A stretch of 40,890 nt of DNA from Campylobacterales bacterium (GCA_029932985.1 JAOZPA010000004.1:1-40890), one strand, 5' to 3'. Positions 19,119-27,474 are shown, counted from the first letter of the stretch. The notes: a model not told the origin generated them from the letters alone. Made by a program: numbers and translations.

Positions 19119-20008
19119 ATTAAATATTTTCCTGCCTCTTCTAAAATTTTCTCTTTTGGTAAAACTTGTACATTTTTAAATTGAGTCCTATTAAAAGTCG
19201 TCTGCCTTTTTGCAAGTTGAGCAGTATGAATCGAGATAAGCTCTATCAACTTCTCCTTTGAAATTTTTTCATCCAAATAATCCAAACTCTCCTTAATCCC
19301 AATAGAGTTCATCGCATTTGGATTAGTTCCATATTTCTCCCTCAAATACTCCACCTCCTCAATCAGCCCCGCCTCCACCATTTTAGAAGTTCTAGCTTTA
19401 ATTCTCTCTCGCAAAATCTCTCTATCCACCTCAATCTGATAAATCTCAATCTCTTTTATAATTGGCTCTTGTCGATTTGCCTCAAAATAATCTGTCACAT
19501 TTTTTCCACTCTCTAAATATATCTCAAACCACTTCTCAATTCGATAAATATCATTTTTAGAAATTTTTTTACTATAAATCTCATCAACCTCACAAATTTT
19601 ACCATAAGCTTTCTCTTTATCCTCCAAAATCTCCTTAACTCTAGTTTTCGTCTCCGCAGAAATTTTTGGCTTTTCACTAATCCCATAAACCATCGATTTC
19701 AAATAAAAACTCGTCCCACCCACAATTATTAAATTTTTCTCATTCGCCACCGCATAATCTCTCGCCTCAAAATAAAGCTCAAAAAACCTCTTCACATCAA
19801 ACGGTGAGGGGACTGAAATCTCATCAATCCCAAAATGCTTTATCCCCTCTCGCTCCCTCACAGTTGGTTTTGCCGATGCAATATCTATCTCTTTATAAAT
19901 ACTAAGCGAATCTAGCGACAGAATTACACAATTACTAGTTTTTGCCAACTCAATACTTAATTTACTCTTCCCTGAAGCTGTCGCCCCCAAAATCGCTATC
20001 TCTTTCAC
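19115..20008 (-). CDS. miaA: MiaA, tRNA dimethylallyltransferase
   Basis: Transfers a dimethylallyl group to A37 of tRNAs that read UNN codons (about 297 residues). P-loop GATASGKSKL, the SLDSLSIYKEIDIASAKPT substrate region and VGGTSFYLKSMVYG are present; the C-terminal HTAQLAKRQTTFNRTQF is the conserved tRNA-binding end. Start moved from the tracked 20050 to GTG 20008, which has AAGGAGGAG 3 bp upstream; the extra 14 codons arise from a copy of the G-rich repeat. Another antisense copy of that repeat encodes VPSP at about residue 80 (19802-19816). Confidence 0.94.
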   Translation of the reverse strand: MKEIAILGATASGKSKLSIELAKTSNCVILSLDSLSIYKEIDIASAKPTVREREGIKHFGIDEISVPSPFDVKRFFELYFEARDYAVANEKNLIIVGGTSFYLKSMVYGISEKPKISAETKTRVKEILEDKEKAYGKICEVDEIYSKKISKNDIYRIEKWFEIYLESGKNVTDYFEANRQEPIIKEIEIYQIEVDREILRERIKARTSKMVEAGLIEEVEYLREKYGTNPNAMNSIGIKESLDYLDEKISKEKLIELISIHTAQLAKRQTTFNRTQFKNVQVLPKEKILEEAGKYLI

Positions 20009-20035
20009 ATTCTCCTCCTTTGTATATTTTGTCTC

Positions 20036-20050
20036 AAGTCCCCTCACCAA
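20036..20050 (-). repeat. Copy of dispersed G-rich motif upstream of miaA
   Basis: On the minus strand this reads GGTGAGGGGACTTGAG, between the fliO-like gene and miaA and just upstream of the miaA ribosome binding site. Confidence 0.7.
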
Positions 20051-20056
20051 TGTGTT

Positions 20057-20668
20057 TTATTTAGAAGCTTTTTTCATATAATTATTTAACATTTTATCAT
20101 CTTGATTTTCAATAATTGTATTTGATTTTTTTATCAGAATTAAATCTTTATCATCTTTAATTTTTATCTCTTTATCTTTTAAAATTTTTGGTTTTTTTTT
20201 ATCATAAAAATAGAAACAGATAATTCCAATAGATAAGATAAATGCTATCCATAAAAAATAGTTTAACCCCTTTTGCTTTTTTAAAACATTTCTCGGTGAG
20301 GGGGCTGGAGTAATTTTATTTGTCGAAATTTTAACTCTAATCTCAAACCTATTTTCACTTTTTGAAATATCTACATAACTATTTTTTTTTCTAAAAAGCA
20401 CTAAAATAAGAGAGTTATTTTTTTGATAAATTTTATATCTTGAGAGAAGTTTAGACTTTAGTTTTCTATTAATTTTTTTGAAATAGAGATTTTTAAAAAT
20501 AATTTTAGTTATATTTTTAAAACTTTTTTTTGAAATTTTGCCATTGTATGGTTTGTCACAAAGCAAAACTAAATCTGTGGAATTATCGTAAAAAAATATT
20601 TTATGCTCAAGAAGAGTCGAAGCAAATAGAAGCTGGGTAGATAAAATTAAAAATAGAATTTTCCTCAT
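20057..20668 (-). CDS. FliO-like membrane protein with periplasmic domain
   Basis: Protein of 203 residues with an N-terminal signal (KILFLILSTQLLFA), a basic periplasmic domain of about 110 residues, one membrane helix (about 138-157, YFLWIAFILSIGIICFYFY) and a Lys/Asp-rich cytoplasmic tail. Its start overlaps the stop of the FliN-like gene by one base. Campylobacterota FliO proteins are known to carry such a large periplasmic domain before the membrane helix, so FliO of the flagellar export gate is my best guess, based on architecture and neighbour rather than a diagnostic motif. PAPSPR at about residues 122-127 is encoded by an antisense copy of the G-rich repeat. Confidence 0.5.
   Translation of the reverse strand: MRKILFLILSTQLLFASTLLEHKIFFYDNSTDLVLLCDKPYNGKISKKSFKNITKIIFKNLYFKKINRKLKSKLLSRYKIYQKNNSLILVLFRKKNSYVDISKSENRFEIRVKISTNKITPAPSPRNVLKKQKGLNYFLWIAFILSIGIICFYFYDKKKPKILKDKEIKIKDDKDLILIKKSNTIIENQDDKMLNNYMKKASK
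20294..20313 (+). repeat. G-rich motif copy inside the FliO-like gene
   Basis: CGGTGAGGGGGCTGGAGTAA lies antisense to the coding strand and encodes TPAPSPR in the linker before the membrane helix. Confidence 0.65.
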
Positions 20669-20916
20669 TACATATCTCTACTCTTTAATTTTTCTATTTT
20701 AATTGCGAATTTTGAATCTTTGATGATAATTTCCCCCTCACCGATGTTTTGATTATTGACTAAAATAGCCGATTTTTCACCTATCTTTTTATTTAATTTT
20801 ATAACTTTTCCAACTTCAAAACTATAAATCTCCTCTAGCAAAATCTCTCTTTTGGCAAATATCACACTTATATCTACCTCAATCTCCAGAATTTTTTTTA
20901 GTAACTTTTTTTGCAT
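20668..20916 (-). CDS. fliN: FliN-like SPOA-domain protein (flagellar C-ring)
   Basis: Compact protein of about 82 residues consisting almost only of a SPOA domain: ILEIEVDISVIFAKREILLEEI, then GKVIKLNKKIGEKSAILVNN, then IGEGEIIIKDSKFAIKI. These match the FliN pattern of the switch complex that binds CheY-P and FliH. The tracked ORF starts at TTG 20922; ATG 20916 is preferred because it overlaps the stop of the MlaE gene (TGATG) for coupled translation. No N-terminal extension is present. No other flagellar structural gene is nearby, although a FliO-like gene follows directly. Confidence 0.8.
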   Translation of the reverse strand: MQKKLLKKILEIEVDISVIFAKREILLEEIYSFEVGKVIKLNKKIGEKSAILVNNQNIGEGEIIIKDSKFAIKIEKLKSRDM

Positions 20917-21716
20917 CACCAATCCAAAAATAGAAATAGAGATGATAAAAAATAGTTGGCTGTAAATATCGTGACCGCTGCCATTACTACCGCTTGAGTC
21001 GTTGCAATCCCCACTCCTCTAGCCCCGCCTTTGGTGAAATATCCTACATAAGTACCGATTGAGCTTATCAAAAATCCGAAAACAAAAGCTTTGATAATTC
21101 CCACTCCAATATCGCTAAAACTTAAAAATGTGGAGATGGTATTTTTGTAGGCATTTGGATTTATCCCCAAAACTTCCGTGGAGATGAAATATGCACTCAC
21201 ATTTCCCAATAGGTCAAAACAGATAACTAATATGGGTAGTGAAATAGTAGATGCGATGATTCGGGGGATTATCAAATATTTTCGTGAATCCACCGCCAAA
21301 GTATCGATTGCATCAATCTGCTCCGTAACCCTCATCGTGCCAAGTTCCGCCGCCATCGAACTAATCGCCCGACTTGTAAGCATCAAAGCCCCAAACACAG
21401 GACCTAACTCTTTTGAGATAGAGATAAAAACTGTATAGCCGATAAACTCCTCCGCCCCGAAATCCTTGAACCCTTGATAGAGTTGAAGCGACATCACCAG
21501 CCCCGTAAAAACCGCTGTGAGCATAATAACCATAAATGAATCCGCTCCAATTCTTTCAATCTGCTTAAAAGTTTCCTTGCCCCTAAGCGGAGTTGTAAAA
21601 TAGAGTGGAATCAATTTAAGATTAAATATCAAAAAATGCCCAAAGTCCCCCAGCCGATTTATCAAAGTGAGAATGGGTTTGCCAAAAAAAGAGAAAAAAT
21701 GGTCAATAGCTCTCAT
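20916..21716 (-). CDS. mlaE: MlaE-family lipid-transport ABC permease
   Basis: Inner-membrane permease (266 residues) for phospholipid transport between membranes. It shows five to six hydrophobic segments and the family core ISKELGPVFGALMLTSRAISSMAAELGTMRVTEQIDA, followed by YLIIPRIIA. Partner ATPase (MlaF) and MCE protein (MlaD) are not in this window. It overlaps fliN by one base; the preceding gene fmt ends 67 bp upstream. Confidence 0.92.
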   Translation of the reverse strand: MRAIDHFFSFFGKPILTLINRLGDFGHFLIFNLKLIPLYFTTPLRGKETFKQIERIGADSFMVIMLTAVFTGLVMSLQLYQGFKDFGAEEFIGYTVFISISKELGPVFGALMLTSRAISSMAAELGTMRVTEQIDAIDTLAVDSRKYLIIPRIIASTISLPILVICFDLLGNVSAYFISTEVLGINPNAYKNTISTFLSFSDIGVGIIKAFVFGFLISSIGTYVGYFTKGGARGVGIATTQAVVMAAVTIFTANYFLSSLFLFLDW

Positions 21717-21783
21717 AAATTTCCTAAATAGTGTAAGTAGCGGATTATATCATCATCTCATTAAACTTTGCATAAAAAAAATA

Positions 21784-22689
21784 TTAAATTATCAAATCAC
21801 CCTTTTTTAATCTTTTACCTCGAATAAAATCGACTACATTCATCTTTTTTTTATTTGGGGGTTGCACCTCTATAATTTCGATTGAACCATCACTACAACC
21901 TACAATTATACTCTGTTTTTTTATCTCTAAAATTTGGTTTTTTGCCCCCTTTAAGGTAGCAAGTTTCATCTGTTTTATCTTTAATCCATTTGTGAGATTA
22001 ATCCCTGGCCAAAAATAGAAAGCTTTAAATTTTGCAAAGATTTTTTTTGCACTATCTAACTCCACCACCGCATCACTCTTTTTTATCTTTGCACAATGCG
22101 AAGATGAGGCATCGATTTGGGGGACTGAAAGCAGTGAATCATAATTTTTTAGAGTTTTAATAGTTAGTTCAGATGCAAGGAGTGAAAGTTTTTCAAACAG
22201 TTCATCCACTTTCATCTCTTTAATCTCCACATAAGAGTAACTCAAAATATCTCCCGTGTCCAACCCCTCATCCATCTTCATCGCTGTAACTCCTGTGAAT
22301 TTGTCCTGATTCAAAAGGCTCTCTTGGATAGGACTCGCACCTCTATATTTGGGCAAAATGGAAGCATGAAGATTTATACAAGTAGCAATATCTAATACCT
22401 CTTTTGGCAAAATTTTACCATAAGCCGCCACGATAATGAAATCGGCTTGATAGGCTCTGATTTGATTTTGAGTCGTCTCATCTCGTAGCGAATTTGGTTG
22501 CAAAATATCTATCTCTATCTTTTGGTCAAGCACAAATTTTTTGACATCTGGGGGGGTCAGCACCTGTTTTCGCCCCACTGGTTTATCGGGTTGAGTCACT
22601 AAACACACCAGCTCCATATTTTGCTCTTTGCGCAATGCCTTAAAAATTTCCGTAGCATAAGAGGGTGTCCCCATAAAAATAATCTTCAT
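21784..22689 (-). CDS. fmt: Fmt, methionyl-tRNA formyltransferase
   Basis: Formylates initiator Met-tRNA using 10-formyl-THF (301 residues, normal length). The formyltransferase fold starts MKIIFMGTPSYA, with the active-site segments INLHASILPKYRGASPIQ and MDEGLDTGDIL; the C-terminal OB-like domain contains GLKIKQMKLA. It lies 16 bp downstream of the zinc peptidase gene, in the same direction. Confidence 0.96.
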   Translation of the reverse strand: MKIIFMGTPSYATEIFKALRKEQNMELVCLVTQPDKPVGRKQVLTPPDVKKFVLDQKIEIDILQPNSLRDETTQNQIRAYQADFIIVAAYGKILPKEVLDIATCINLHASILPKYRGASPIQESLLNQDKFTGVTAMKMDEGLDTGDILSYSYVEIKEMKVDELFEKLSLLASELTIKTLKNYDSLLSVPQIDASSSHCAKIKKSDAVVELDSAKKIFAKFKAFYFWPGINLTNGLKIKQMKLATLKGAKNQILEIKKQSIIVGCSDGSIEIIEVQPPNKKKMNVVDFIRGKRLKKGDLII

Positions 22690-22705
22690 TTTATTCCTTT
22701 TTTTA

Positions 22706-23572
22706 TCAATTTGCGAAAGTGTTACATCTTTTCATCTCGCCTGTGTTAAATCCAATTTTGAACCATCTCATTCGTTGGGCAGATGTGCCATGGGTGAATG
22801 AATCGGGGACAACATAGCCTTGAGATTTTTTTTGGAGAGTGTCATCGCCTATCTGTGAAGCTGCATTTAGTGCCTCATCAATATCACCCTTTTCCAAAAT
22901 ATTTTTCATCTTATGAGCATGATAAGCCCAAACCCCTGCAAAACAATCCGCTTGAAGTTCCACTTTGACTTGAACTTTATTTGCCTGAGTTTTGGTGGCT
23001 GATTGTTTATATTTTTGAACTTTGGTGAGAATTCCTAGAAGATATTGGATATGATGAGCAACTTCGTGAGCAATTACATAAGCTTGAGCAAAATCCCCAG
23101 CGGCATTAAATCTACTTTCAAGTTCTCGAAAAAAAACTAAATCGATATAAACTTTTTGGTCAGCAGGGCAATAAAATGGTCCAGTTGCAGTAGATGCTTT
23201 GCCACAGGCGGAGGTAGTTCCCCCACTAAAAAGCACAAGTTTTGGTTTTTGGTATCGTTTATCCATCTGCTCTACAAAAATTTTGCTCCATACATCTTCC
23301 GTATCTTTTAAGACTACTGAAACAAATTGAGCCTGTTTTTTATTTTGAGCTGTGTGTTTGTAGGTGCTAGTGCTTGTAGTGGATTGAGTAGTTGAAACTT
23401 CATTTACTACTGCATTAAAAACTTGACCCAAATCTCCACCACTCATAAAGTAGGTGACGATTGCCACTAAAATAATTCCTATTCCACCTTTGATGGGTTT
23501 TCCACCACCGCCACTGCCATTTCCTCGTCTATCCTCGATATTATCACTTCCGCTTCGTCCTTCCCATCTCAT
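22706..23572 (-). CDS. Putative neutral zinc metallopeptidase (YpfJ family)
   Basis: Membrane-anchored protein of 288 residues: a Gly/Arg-rich N-terminus starting MRWEGRSGSDNIEDRRG, a hydrophobic segment (GIGIILVAIVTYFM), then a peptidase domain with the zinc motif AHEVAHHIQ and the third-ligand region KVELQADCFAGVWAYHA. FYCPADQKVYIDL and DSFTHGTSAQRMRWFKIGF are also characteristic. Natural substrate unknown. Divergent from lpxD; a GCTATAAT -10 box lies at 23593-23598. Confidence 0.9.
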   Translation of the reverse strand: MRWEGRSGSDNIEDRRGNGSGGGGKPIKGGIGIILVAIVTYFMSGGDLGQVFNAVVNEVSTTQSTTSTSTYKHTAQNKKQAQFVSVVLKDTEDVWSKIFVEQMDKRYQKPKLVLFSGGTTSACGKASTATGPFYCPADQKVYIDLVFFRELESRFNAAGDFAQAYVIAHEVAHHIQYLLGILTKVQKYKQSATKTQANKVQVKVELQADCFAGVWAYHAHKMKNILEKGDIDEALNAASQIGDDTLQKKSQGYVVPDSFTHGTSAQRMRWFKIGFNTGEMKRCNTFAN

Positions 23573-23592
23573 ATTTGACCTTTTTTTTTGGA

Positions 23593-23598
23593 ATTATA
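23593..23598 (-). promoter_or_regulatory. -10 box of the zinc peptidase gene
   Basis: On the minus strand TTTTTGCTATAATTCC contains TATAAT about 20 bp before the start codon, in the same GCTATAAT context as the rodA promoter. Confidence 0.55.
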
Positions 23599-23678
23599 GC
23601 AAAAATTGGATTATTTTAAAATTTATCTTATTTGATTATAAGCTATTTTTCAATAGAATTCTTTAAAAAGGAGATTTT

Positions 23679-24590
23679 ATGAAATTATCTGAAATTGTGA
23701 AAAGTTTAAAGATAGATTTTGAGGGTGAAGATGTTGAGATAGACTCTATGAATACAATTTTTGAGGCTGGTGAGGGGGAGCTTAGTTTTGTGGAGAGTGA
23801 AAAGTTTAAAGATTTACTTTTAAATACAAAAGCTTCTGCGGTTCTAGTTTCAGAGGATTTAGCCCGATTTGTGCCAAAAAATTCTATCGCGTTAGTGTGC
23901 CGTAATCCTCGACTAGCGATGGCAAAGGCAACTAAATTTTTTCAGCAGAAAGGTTTTTCATCGATTGCTAGTAGTGCATATTTGGGGCGAAATTTGCAGA
24001 TTGGCAGAAATTTAACAGTTTATCCAAATGTCTATATTGGAGATAATGTGGTGATTGGTGAAAATGTGACAATTTATCCAAATGTGACGATTTATGATAA
24101 TACGGTGATTGGTAAAAATTGTACGATTCATGCGGGAAGTGTGATTGGGAGTGATGGTTTTGGATATGTGCCAAGCGGTGAGGGGCATATAAAAATTTAT
24201 CATTTAGGAAATGTGGTGATAGAGGAGGATGTGGAGATTGGGGCAAATTGTGCAATCGACCGAGGGGTTTTTGGCTCGACACTCATCAAGCGAGGGACGA
24301 AAATTGATAATCTCGTGCATATCGCTCATAATTGTGAAATTGGTGAAGATTGTTTTATTGCAGGGCAAGTGGGGTTAGCAGGTTCTACTATCATCGGGCG
24401 AGGGGTTGCCATGGGTGGGCAGAGTGCGAGTGCTGGGCATTTAGAAATTGGGGATTTTGCACAAATTGCAGGAAAATGTGGAGTTATAAGCTCACTCAAA
24501 GGTAAAAAAACTTATAGTGGTTTTCCTGCTTTAATCCACCGAGATTGGCTAAAACTGCAGGTAAAATTAAGAAAATTTTTGAAAGGATGA
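23679..24590 (+). CDS. lpxD: LpxD, UDP-3-O-acylglucosamine N-acyltransferase
   Basis: Third enzyme of lipid A synthesis (303 residues). An N-terminal uridine-binding domain (GEGELSFVESEKFKDLL) is followed by a left-handed beta-helix of hexapeptide repeats (IGDNVVIGENVTIYPNVTIYDNTVIG) and the catalytic-His region IDNLVHIAHNCEIGED; the C-terminal SLKGKKTYSGFPALIHRDWLK is typical. RBS AAAAAGGAG. It ends within the start region of the next small gene (ATGA). A CGGTGAGGGG word occurs twice, both times encoding GEG. Confidence 0.95.
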   Translation: MKLSEIVKSLKIDFEGEDVEIDSMNTIFEAGEGELSFVESEKFKDLLLNTKASAVLVSEDLARFVPKNSIALVCRNPRLAMAKATKFFQQKGFSSIASSAYLGRNLQIGRNLTVYPNVYIGDNVVIGENVTIYPNVTIYDNTVIGKNCTIHAGSVIGSDGFGYVPSGEGHIKIYHLGNVVIEEDVEIGANCAIDRGVFGSTLIKRGTKIDNLVHIAHNCEIGEDCFIAGQVGLAGSTIIGRGVAMGGQSASAGHLEIGDFAQIAGKCGVISSLKGKKTYSGFPALIHRDWLKLQVKLRKFLKG

Positions 24591-24592
24591 GT

Positions 24593-24832
24593 ATGAAAAA
24601 TACAACATCAACACTAATCAGTACCTTTGATTTAAGCGACACTAAAAAGGGTAAAATTTCAGTTTCCCACCTAGCTGAGCCTTATGGTAAAGATTCACAA
24701 CCAGTAGTAAGTATTGGAATCTCTTTGAAGGGAAATGTTGAAGACCCTGATTGGAAAGCTCATATTCCTTATGATAATTTAGATGAACTAATTTCAGCTT
24801 TGCAAGAGGCGAAAAAACAATTTACCTCTTAA
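24593..24832 (+). CDS. Small conserved-type protein downstream of lpxD
   Basis: About 79 residues, no signal peptide, soluble, mixed alpha/beta with a helical end (YDNLDELISALQEAKKQ). I do not recognise the family. Two starts are possible: ATG 24587, which overlaps the lpxD stop, and ATG 24593, which has GAAAGG six bases upstream and is preferred. The tight coupling to lpxD suggests cotranscription, not function. Confidence 0.7.
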   Translation: MKNTTSTLISTFDLSDTKKGKISVSHLAEPYGKDSQPVVSIGISLKGNVEDPDWKAHIPYDNLDELISALQEAKKQFTS

Positions 24833-24842
24833 TCGGGGATTG

Positions 24843-24878
24843 ATGGGGCGATAGGTTTTATAACTTAAAAGCCCCCAT
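24843..24878. terminator. Possible bidirectional stem-loop between convergent genes
   Basis: ATGGGGC and GCCCCCAT (one bulged C) form a stem around a 21-base AT-rich loop, between the ends of the small lpxD-linked gene and rsfS. Confidence 0.45.
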
Positions 24879-24888
24879 ATTTCAAATA

Positions 24889-25200
24889 TTATGCTTTTTT
24901 ATTTAAACTACTCAAAAACTCCTCAATTTTATAAATATCTCGATATTCTTGAGTCATTAAATGAATTAAAGTATCACCAAAATCTATCACATTCCACTTA
25001 TGACCCTCTTCGACATGTTGGATTTTATAGCTTTTTAACCCTTTTTTGACATAATCAATTAGTGCTAAACCGTGCTTCTCCCCCAAAGTTGTAGCCACCA
25101 AAACTCTATCCACAAAATACTCACTATTCATCTCTATCACTTCAATATCGTAAGCTTTCTTTTCGGTTAATAAAACCGATACATCTTTAATCAATTGCAT
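24889..25200 (-). CDS. rsfS: RsfS, ribosomal silencing factor (Iojap family)
   Basis: Protein of 103 residues that binds ribosomal protein uL14 and blocks subunit joining in starvation. The family outline is clear: DRVLVATTLGEKHGLALIDYV, the HKWNVIDFGDTLIHLMTQEYRDIYKIEEFL block, and normal length. RBS AAGGAAAAG. It lies 14 bp after the Uma2-type gene on the same strand. Confidence 0.93.
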   Translation of the reverse strand: MQLIKDVSVLLTEKKAYDIEVIEMNSEYFVDRVLVATTLGEKHGLALIDYVKKGLKSYKIQHVEEGHKWNVIDFGDTLIHLMTQEYRDIYKIEEFLSSLNKKA

Positions 25201-25214
25201 TCTTTTCCTTGTTT

Positions 25215-25748
25215 TTATTTTCTAAATCTTCTAAATACCACATCAAAATCTATTTTTGCTTTGCATATTGTATTTTCAAACTCATAAGTCTCTTTTGAGA
25301 AATCACCCTCTTTTGAATATTTTCCATCTACTAATTTAAAAATTTTTGCTTTACAATCATTTGGATAAGCCAAAATATAGTAGGGTACTTTCTCTTGCTC
25401 ATAGATTTCAAACTTAAATTTTTCATCTCGTCTTGCTGTTGATTTTGAAATCACCTCTATCACAATCTCTGGTGATTTTGTGAGATAGTTTTCATTTGTC
25501 TCATCACAAATCAAAACAACATCAGGTTTTAAAACTGTTGATTCTGTAATTTTCCAATCAATTTTTCCAATTACTATACAATTAGAGTAAGTATCAATTA
25601 TACTCATTAATTCTGATGCAAATATACCAGCTATCGCTTGATGATTTATAGTATGTGAAGGTATTGCTAAAGCCTCACCATCTATCAACTCCCAATCCCC
25701 CTCCCACTGCATATAATCATCATAAGTATAATACTCTATTGCACACAT
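25215..25748 (-). CDS. Uma2-family (DUF820) putative restriction-like endonuclease
   Basis: Protein of 177 residues with a PD-(D/E)XK-type fold pattern: DWELIDGEALAIPS, an early His (HTINHQAIAG), LKPDVVLICD and SPEIVIEVISKSTARRDEKFKFEIYEQEKVPYYILAYP. The Asp of KPDVV and the Glu-x-Ile of EVIS fit the metal-binding positions. Family members are widespread and often multicopy; the biological role is unclear. It sits between ftsW and rsfS and has its own strong promoter, which suggests an insertion into an existing gene order. Confidence 0.85.
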   Translation of the reverse strand: MCAIEYYTYDDYMQWEGDWELIDGEALAIPSHTINHQAIAGIFASELMSIIDTYSNCIVIGKIDWKITESTVLKPDVVLICDETNENYLTKSPEIVIEVISKSTARRDEKFKFEIYEQEKVPYYILAYPNDCKAKIFKLVDGKYSKEGDFSKETYEFENTICKAKIDFDVVFRRFRK

Positions 25749-25766
25749 CTTCTAAACCTTTTTTCC

Positions 25767-25795
25767 ATTATATCAAAGTTTTTTCATTTTTACAA
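25767..25795 (-). promoter_or_regulatory. Strong sigma70-type promoter of the Uma2-family gene
   Basis: On the minus strand TTGTAA (25795-25790) and TATAAT (25772-25767) are separated by 17 bp, and the start codon follows about 19 bp downstream. Confidence 0.7.
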
Positions 25796-25803
25796 ATCTT
25801 ATT

Positions 25804-26967
25804 TCAAATCGTTTTTACTTTTTTGCTCATCATTAAAACTAATCCTACTGCGATGGCATTTGATAGCAAAGAACTTCCGCCATAGCTCAAAAACGGCACG
25901 GCGATTCCCTTGATAGGGGTGATTTGCACAATACCAAACCCATTTATTATAAATGAGATGCCCAAGATTAATCCGATGCCAACACCAAAGAGATAATTTA
26001 TCCTATCTTCACTTCGACTAGCAATTCTGAAAATTCGGTAGAGGATAAAAAAATAGATGACTACCACGATAAATAAACCGATAAAACCTAACTCCTCAGC
26101 AATTCCTGTGAGTACAAAATCGGTGTGAACATCGCTTAGGAATCCTAATTTGAAAGTCCCCTCACCGACACCTTGACCAAAGAATCCTCCATAGTTTATC
26201 GCATTTAGGGAGTTTGTGACTTGAAATGAATCGGGTAAGTGTTTGATTTTTAGGCTAGATGAGATGGACTCAGGAAAAATTGCTAAAAATATATCTTGTA
26301 CACTTGACCACCACATCACCACTCTTAGAATTCTGTGGTCTGAGGTGAAGATGAAAACCAGTACCACAAATAGTACAATTAATATGGAGTAGGTGAAAAA
26401 TCGCAAACTCATTCCTGCTAAAAGTGCCATAGTTAGAAGTGTAACTCCAAGGACGATGACTTGCCCAATGTCGTTTTGGAAAATTGCGATGAGATACACC
26501 ACAACCCCAAAAGCAATGATATATCGGGTGAAACTTCTAAACTCCTCTTTGATTGGTTTTTCGCTACTATCAAGCCGTCTCTCAAAACTCCAAGCCAAAA
26601 AAAATACAAATCCCACTTTAAAAAACTCTACGGGGGCGATGGAGAAGTGGCTAAACTGAATCCATCTTTTTGCCCCACCAACTGCATAAACTAAACTCTC
26701 AGGCAAAAATTTCATAATAATCATTGCAAACAATGAGACGATAAATAGAGATGCCCCTATGATTTTGAGCCATTTTTTGCTATCAAGATAGGAGAGTGAA
26801 AACATCAAGAGGATTGCCACAAATCCCACAATCGCTTGTTTGATAAAAAAACTAAATTCATAAATTGAATAATACCGCACAACATAAGTAGTAAGTGAGA
26901 ATGAGAATAATATACTAATCCCAATCAAAGTTGAGGTTAAAATAAATAAAGTTTTGTCAGTTTTCAT
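25804..26967 (-). CDS. ftsW: FtsW-like SEDS-family septal peptidoglycan polymerase
   Basis: Polytopic inner-membrane protein (387 residues) with about ten hydrophobic segments. SEDS signatures: GGAKRWIQFSHFSIAPVEFFKVGF, FQNDIGQVIVLG, then GQGVGEGTFKLGFLSDVHTDFVLTGIAEELGFIG and the C-terminal PFLSYGGSS. The GEGTFKLGFLSDVHTDF loop is the FtsW-type loop that differs from RodA at 1484-2584. It works with FtsI at the division septum. It starts 15 bp after mobB. Confidence 0.93.
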   Translation of the reverse strand: MKTDKTLFILTSTLIGISILFSFSLTTYVVRYYSIYEFSFFIKQAIVGFVAILLMFSLSYLDSKKWLKIIGASLFIVSLFAMIIMKFLPESLVYAVGGAKRWIQFSHFSIAPVEFFKVGFVFFLAWSFERRLDSSEKPIKEEFRSFTRYIIAFGVVVYLIAIFQNDIGQVIVLGVTLLTMALLAGMSLRFFTYSILIVLFVVLVFIFTSDHRILRVVMWWSSVQDIFLAIFPESISSSLKIKHLPDSFQVTNSLNAINYGGFFGQGVGEGTFKLGFLSDVHTDFVLTGIAEELGFIGLFIVVVIYFFILYRIFRIASRSEDRINYLFGVGIGLILGISFIINGFGIVQITPIKGIAVPFLSYGGSSLLSNAIAVGLVLMMSKKVKTI

Positions 26968-26982
26968 AAGATTCCTATTTCC

Positions 26983-27474
26983 TTAAACTATTTTAGCATT
27001 TTTGTCTATCCACTTAATTATCTCAGATGGATTATTTAAATCCAAAATATCTATATGTTTAGGGATATTGTATTTTTCTAAATCGATACTATCATCAATG
27101 GCAATTGCCCCAGAATAATCAAAATAGCTCTCATCAATATTATCTCTAAAAATAGCGATTCGGGGAAGTGGATAAGTTTTTAATCCCTCAACTAGCAACA
27201 AATCAAAATCATCAAAAAAATCTATAATTTTCTGTAAAGGTTTCTCTTGCTTGACAAAAAGAGTAGTTTTCTTTGGTGAGATAACTGCCACATCCGCCCC
27301 CGTAGCTGAAAATTTATAACTATCTTTTCCCTCTGTATCAAATCTAGCCTTATCTTTTGGGTCATTTTTGATTATTGCAATTTTTCTCTCTTTTATCAAA
27401 ATATCTGCAATTTTCACTATTATTGAAGTTTTTCCACTATTTGATGGACCTGTAAATGCAACCGCTTTTCTCAA
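26983..27474 (-). CDS. mobB: MobB, molybdopterin-guanine dinucleotide adapter protein
   Basis: GTP-binding helper of molybdenum cofactor guanylation (163 residues). P-loop GPSNSGKTS at residues 9-17, KNDPKDKARFDTEGKDSYKFSATGADVAVISP and DLLLVEGLKTYPLPRIAIFR are family hallmarks. The start is TTG at 27474 with AAAGGA upstream; an ATG closer to the RBS is out of frame. A GCTATTAT -10 candidate lies about 35 bp upstream. It is functionally linked to the molybdopterin enzyme at 16508-18226. Confidence 0.92.
   Translation of the reverse strand: MRKAVAFTGPSNSGKTSIIVKIADILIKERKIAIIKNDPKDKARFDTEGKDSYKFSATGADVAVISPKKTTLFVKQEKPLQKIIDFFDDFDLLLVEGLKTYPLPRIAIFRDNIDESYFDYSGAIAIDDSIDLEKYNIPKHIDILDLNNPSEIIKWIDKNAKIV

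Noticed and set aside
20009-20050. Longer start for miaA (MVRGLETKY...)
   Set aside because: The extra codons come from the G-rich repeat and the true ribosome binding site; GTG 20008 fits the family start.
23968-24282. Antisense ORF rich in His, Ser and Asn across lpxD
   Set aside because: Its apparent repeats are the mirror of the hexapeptide-repeat codons of lpxD; it has no RBS.
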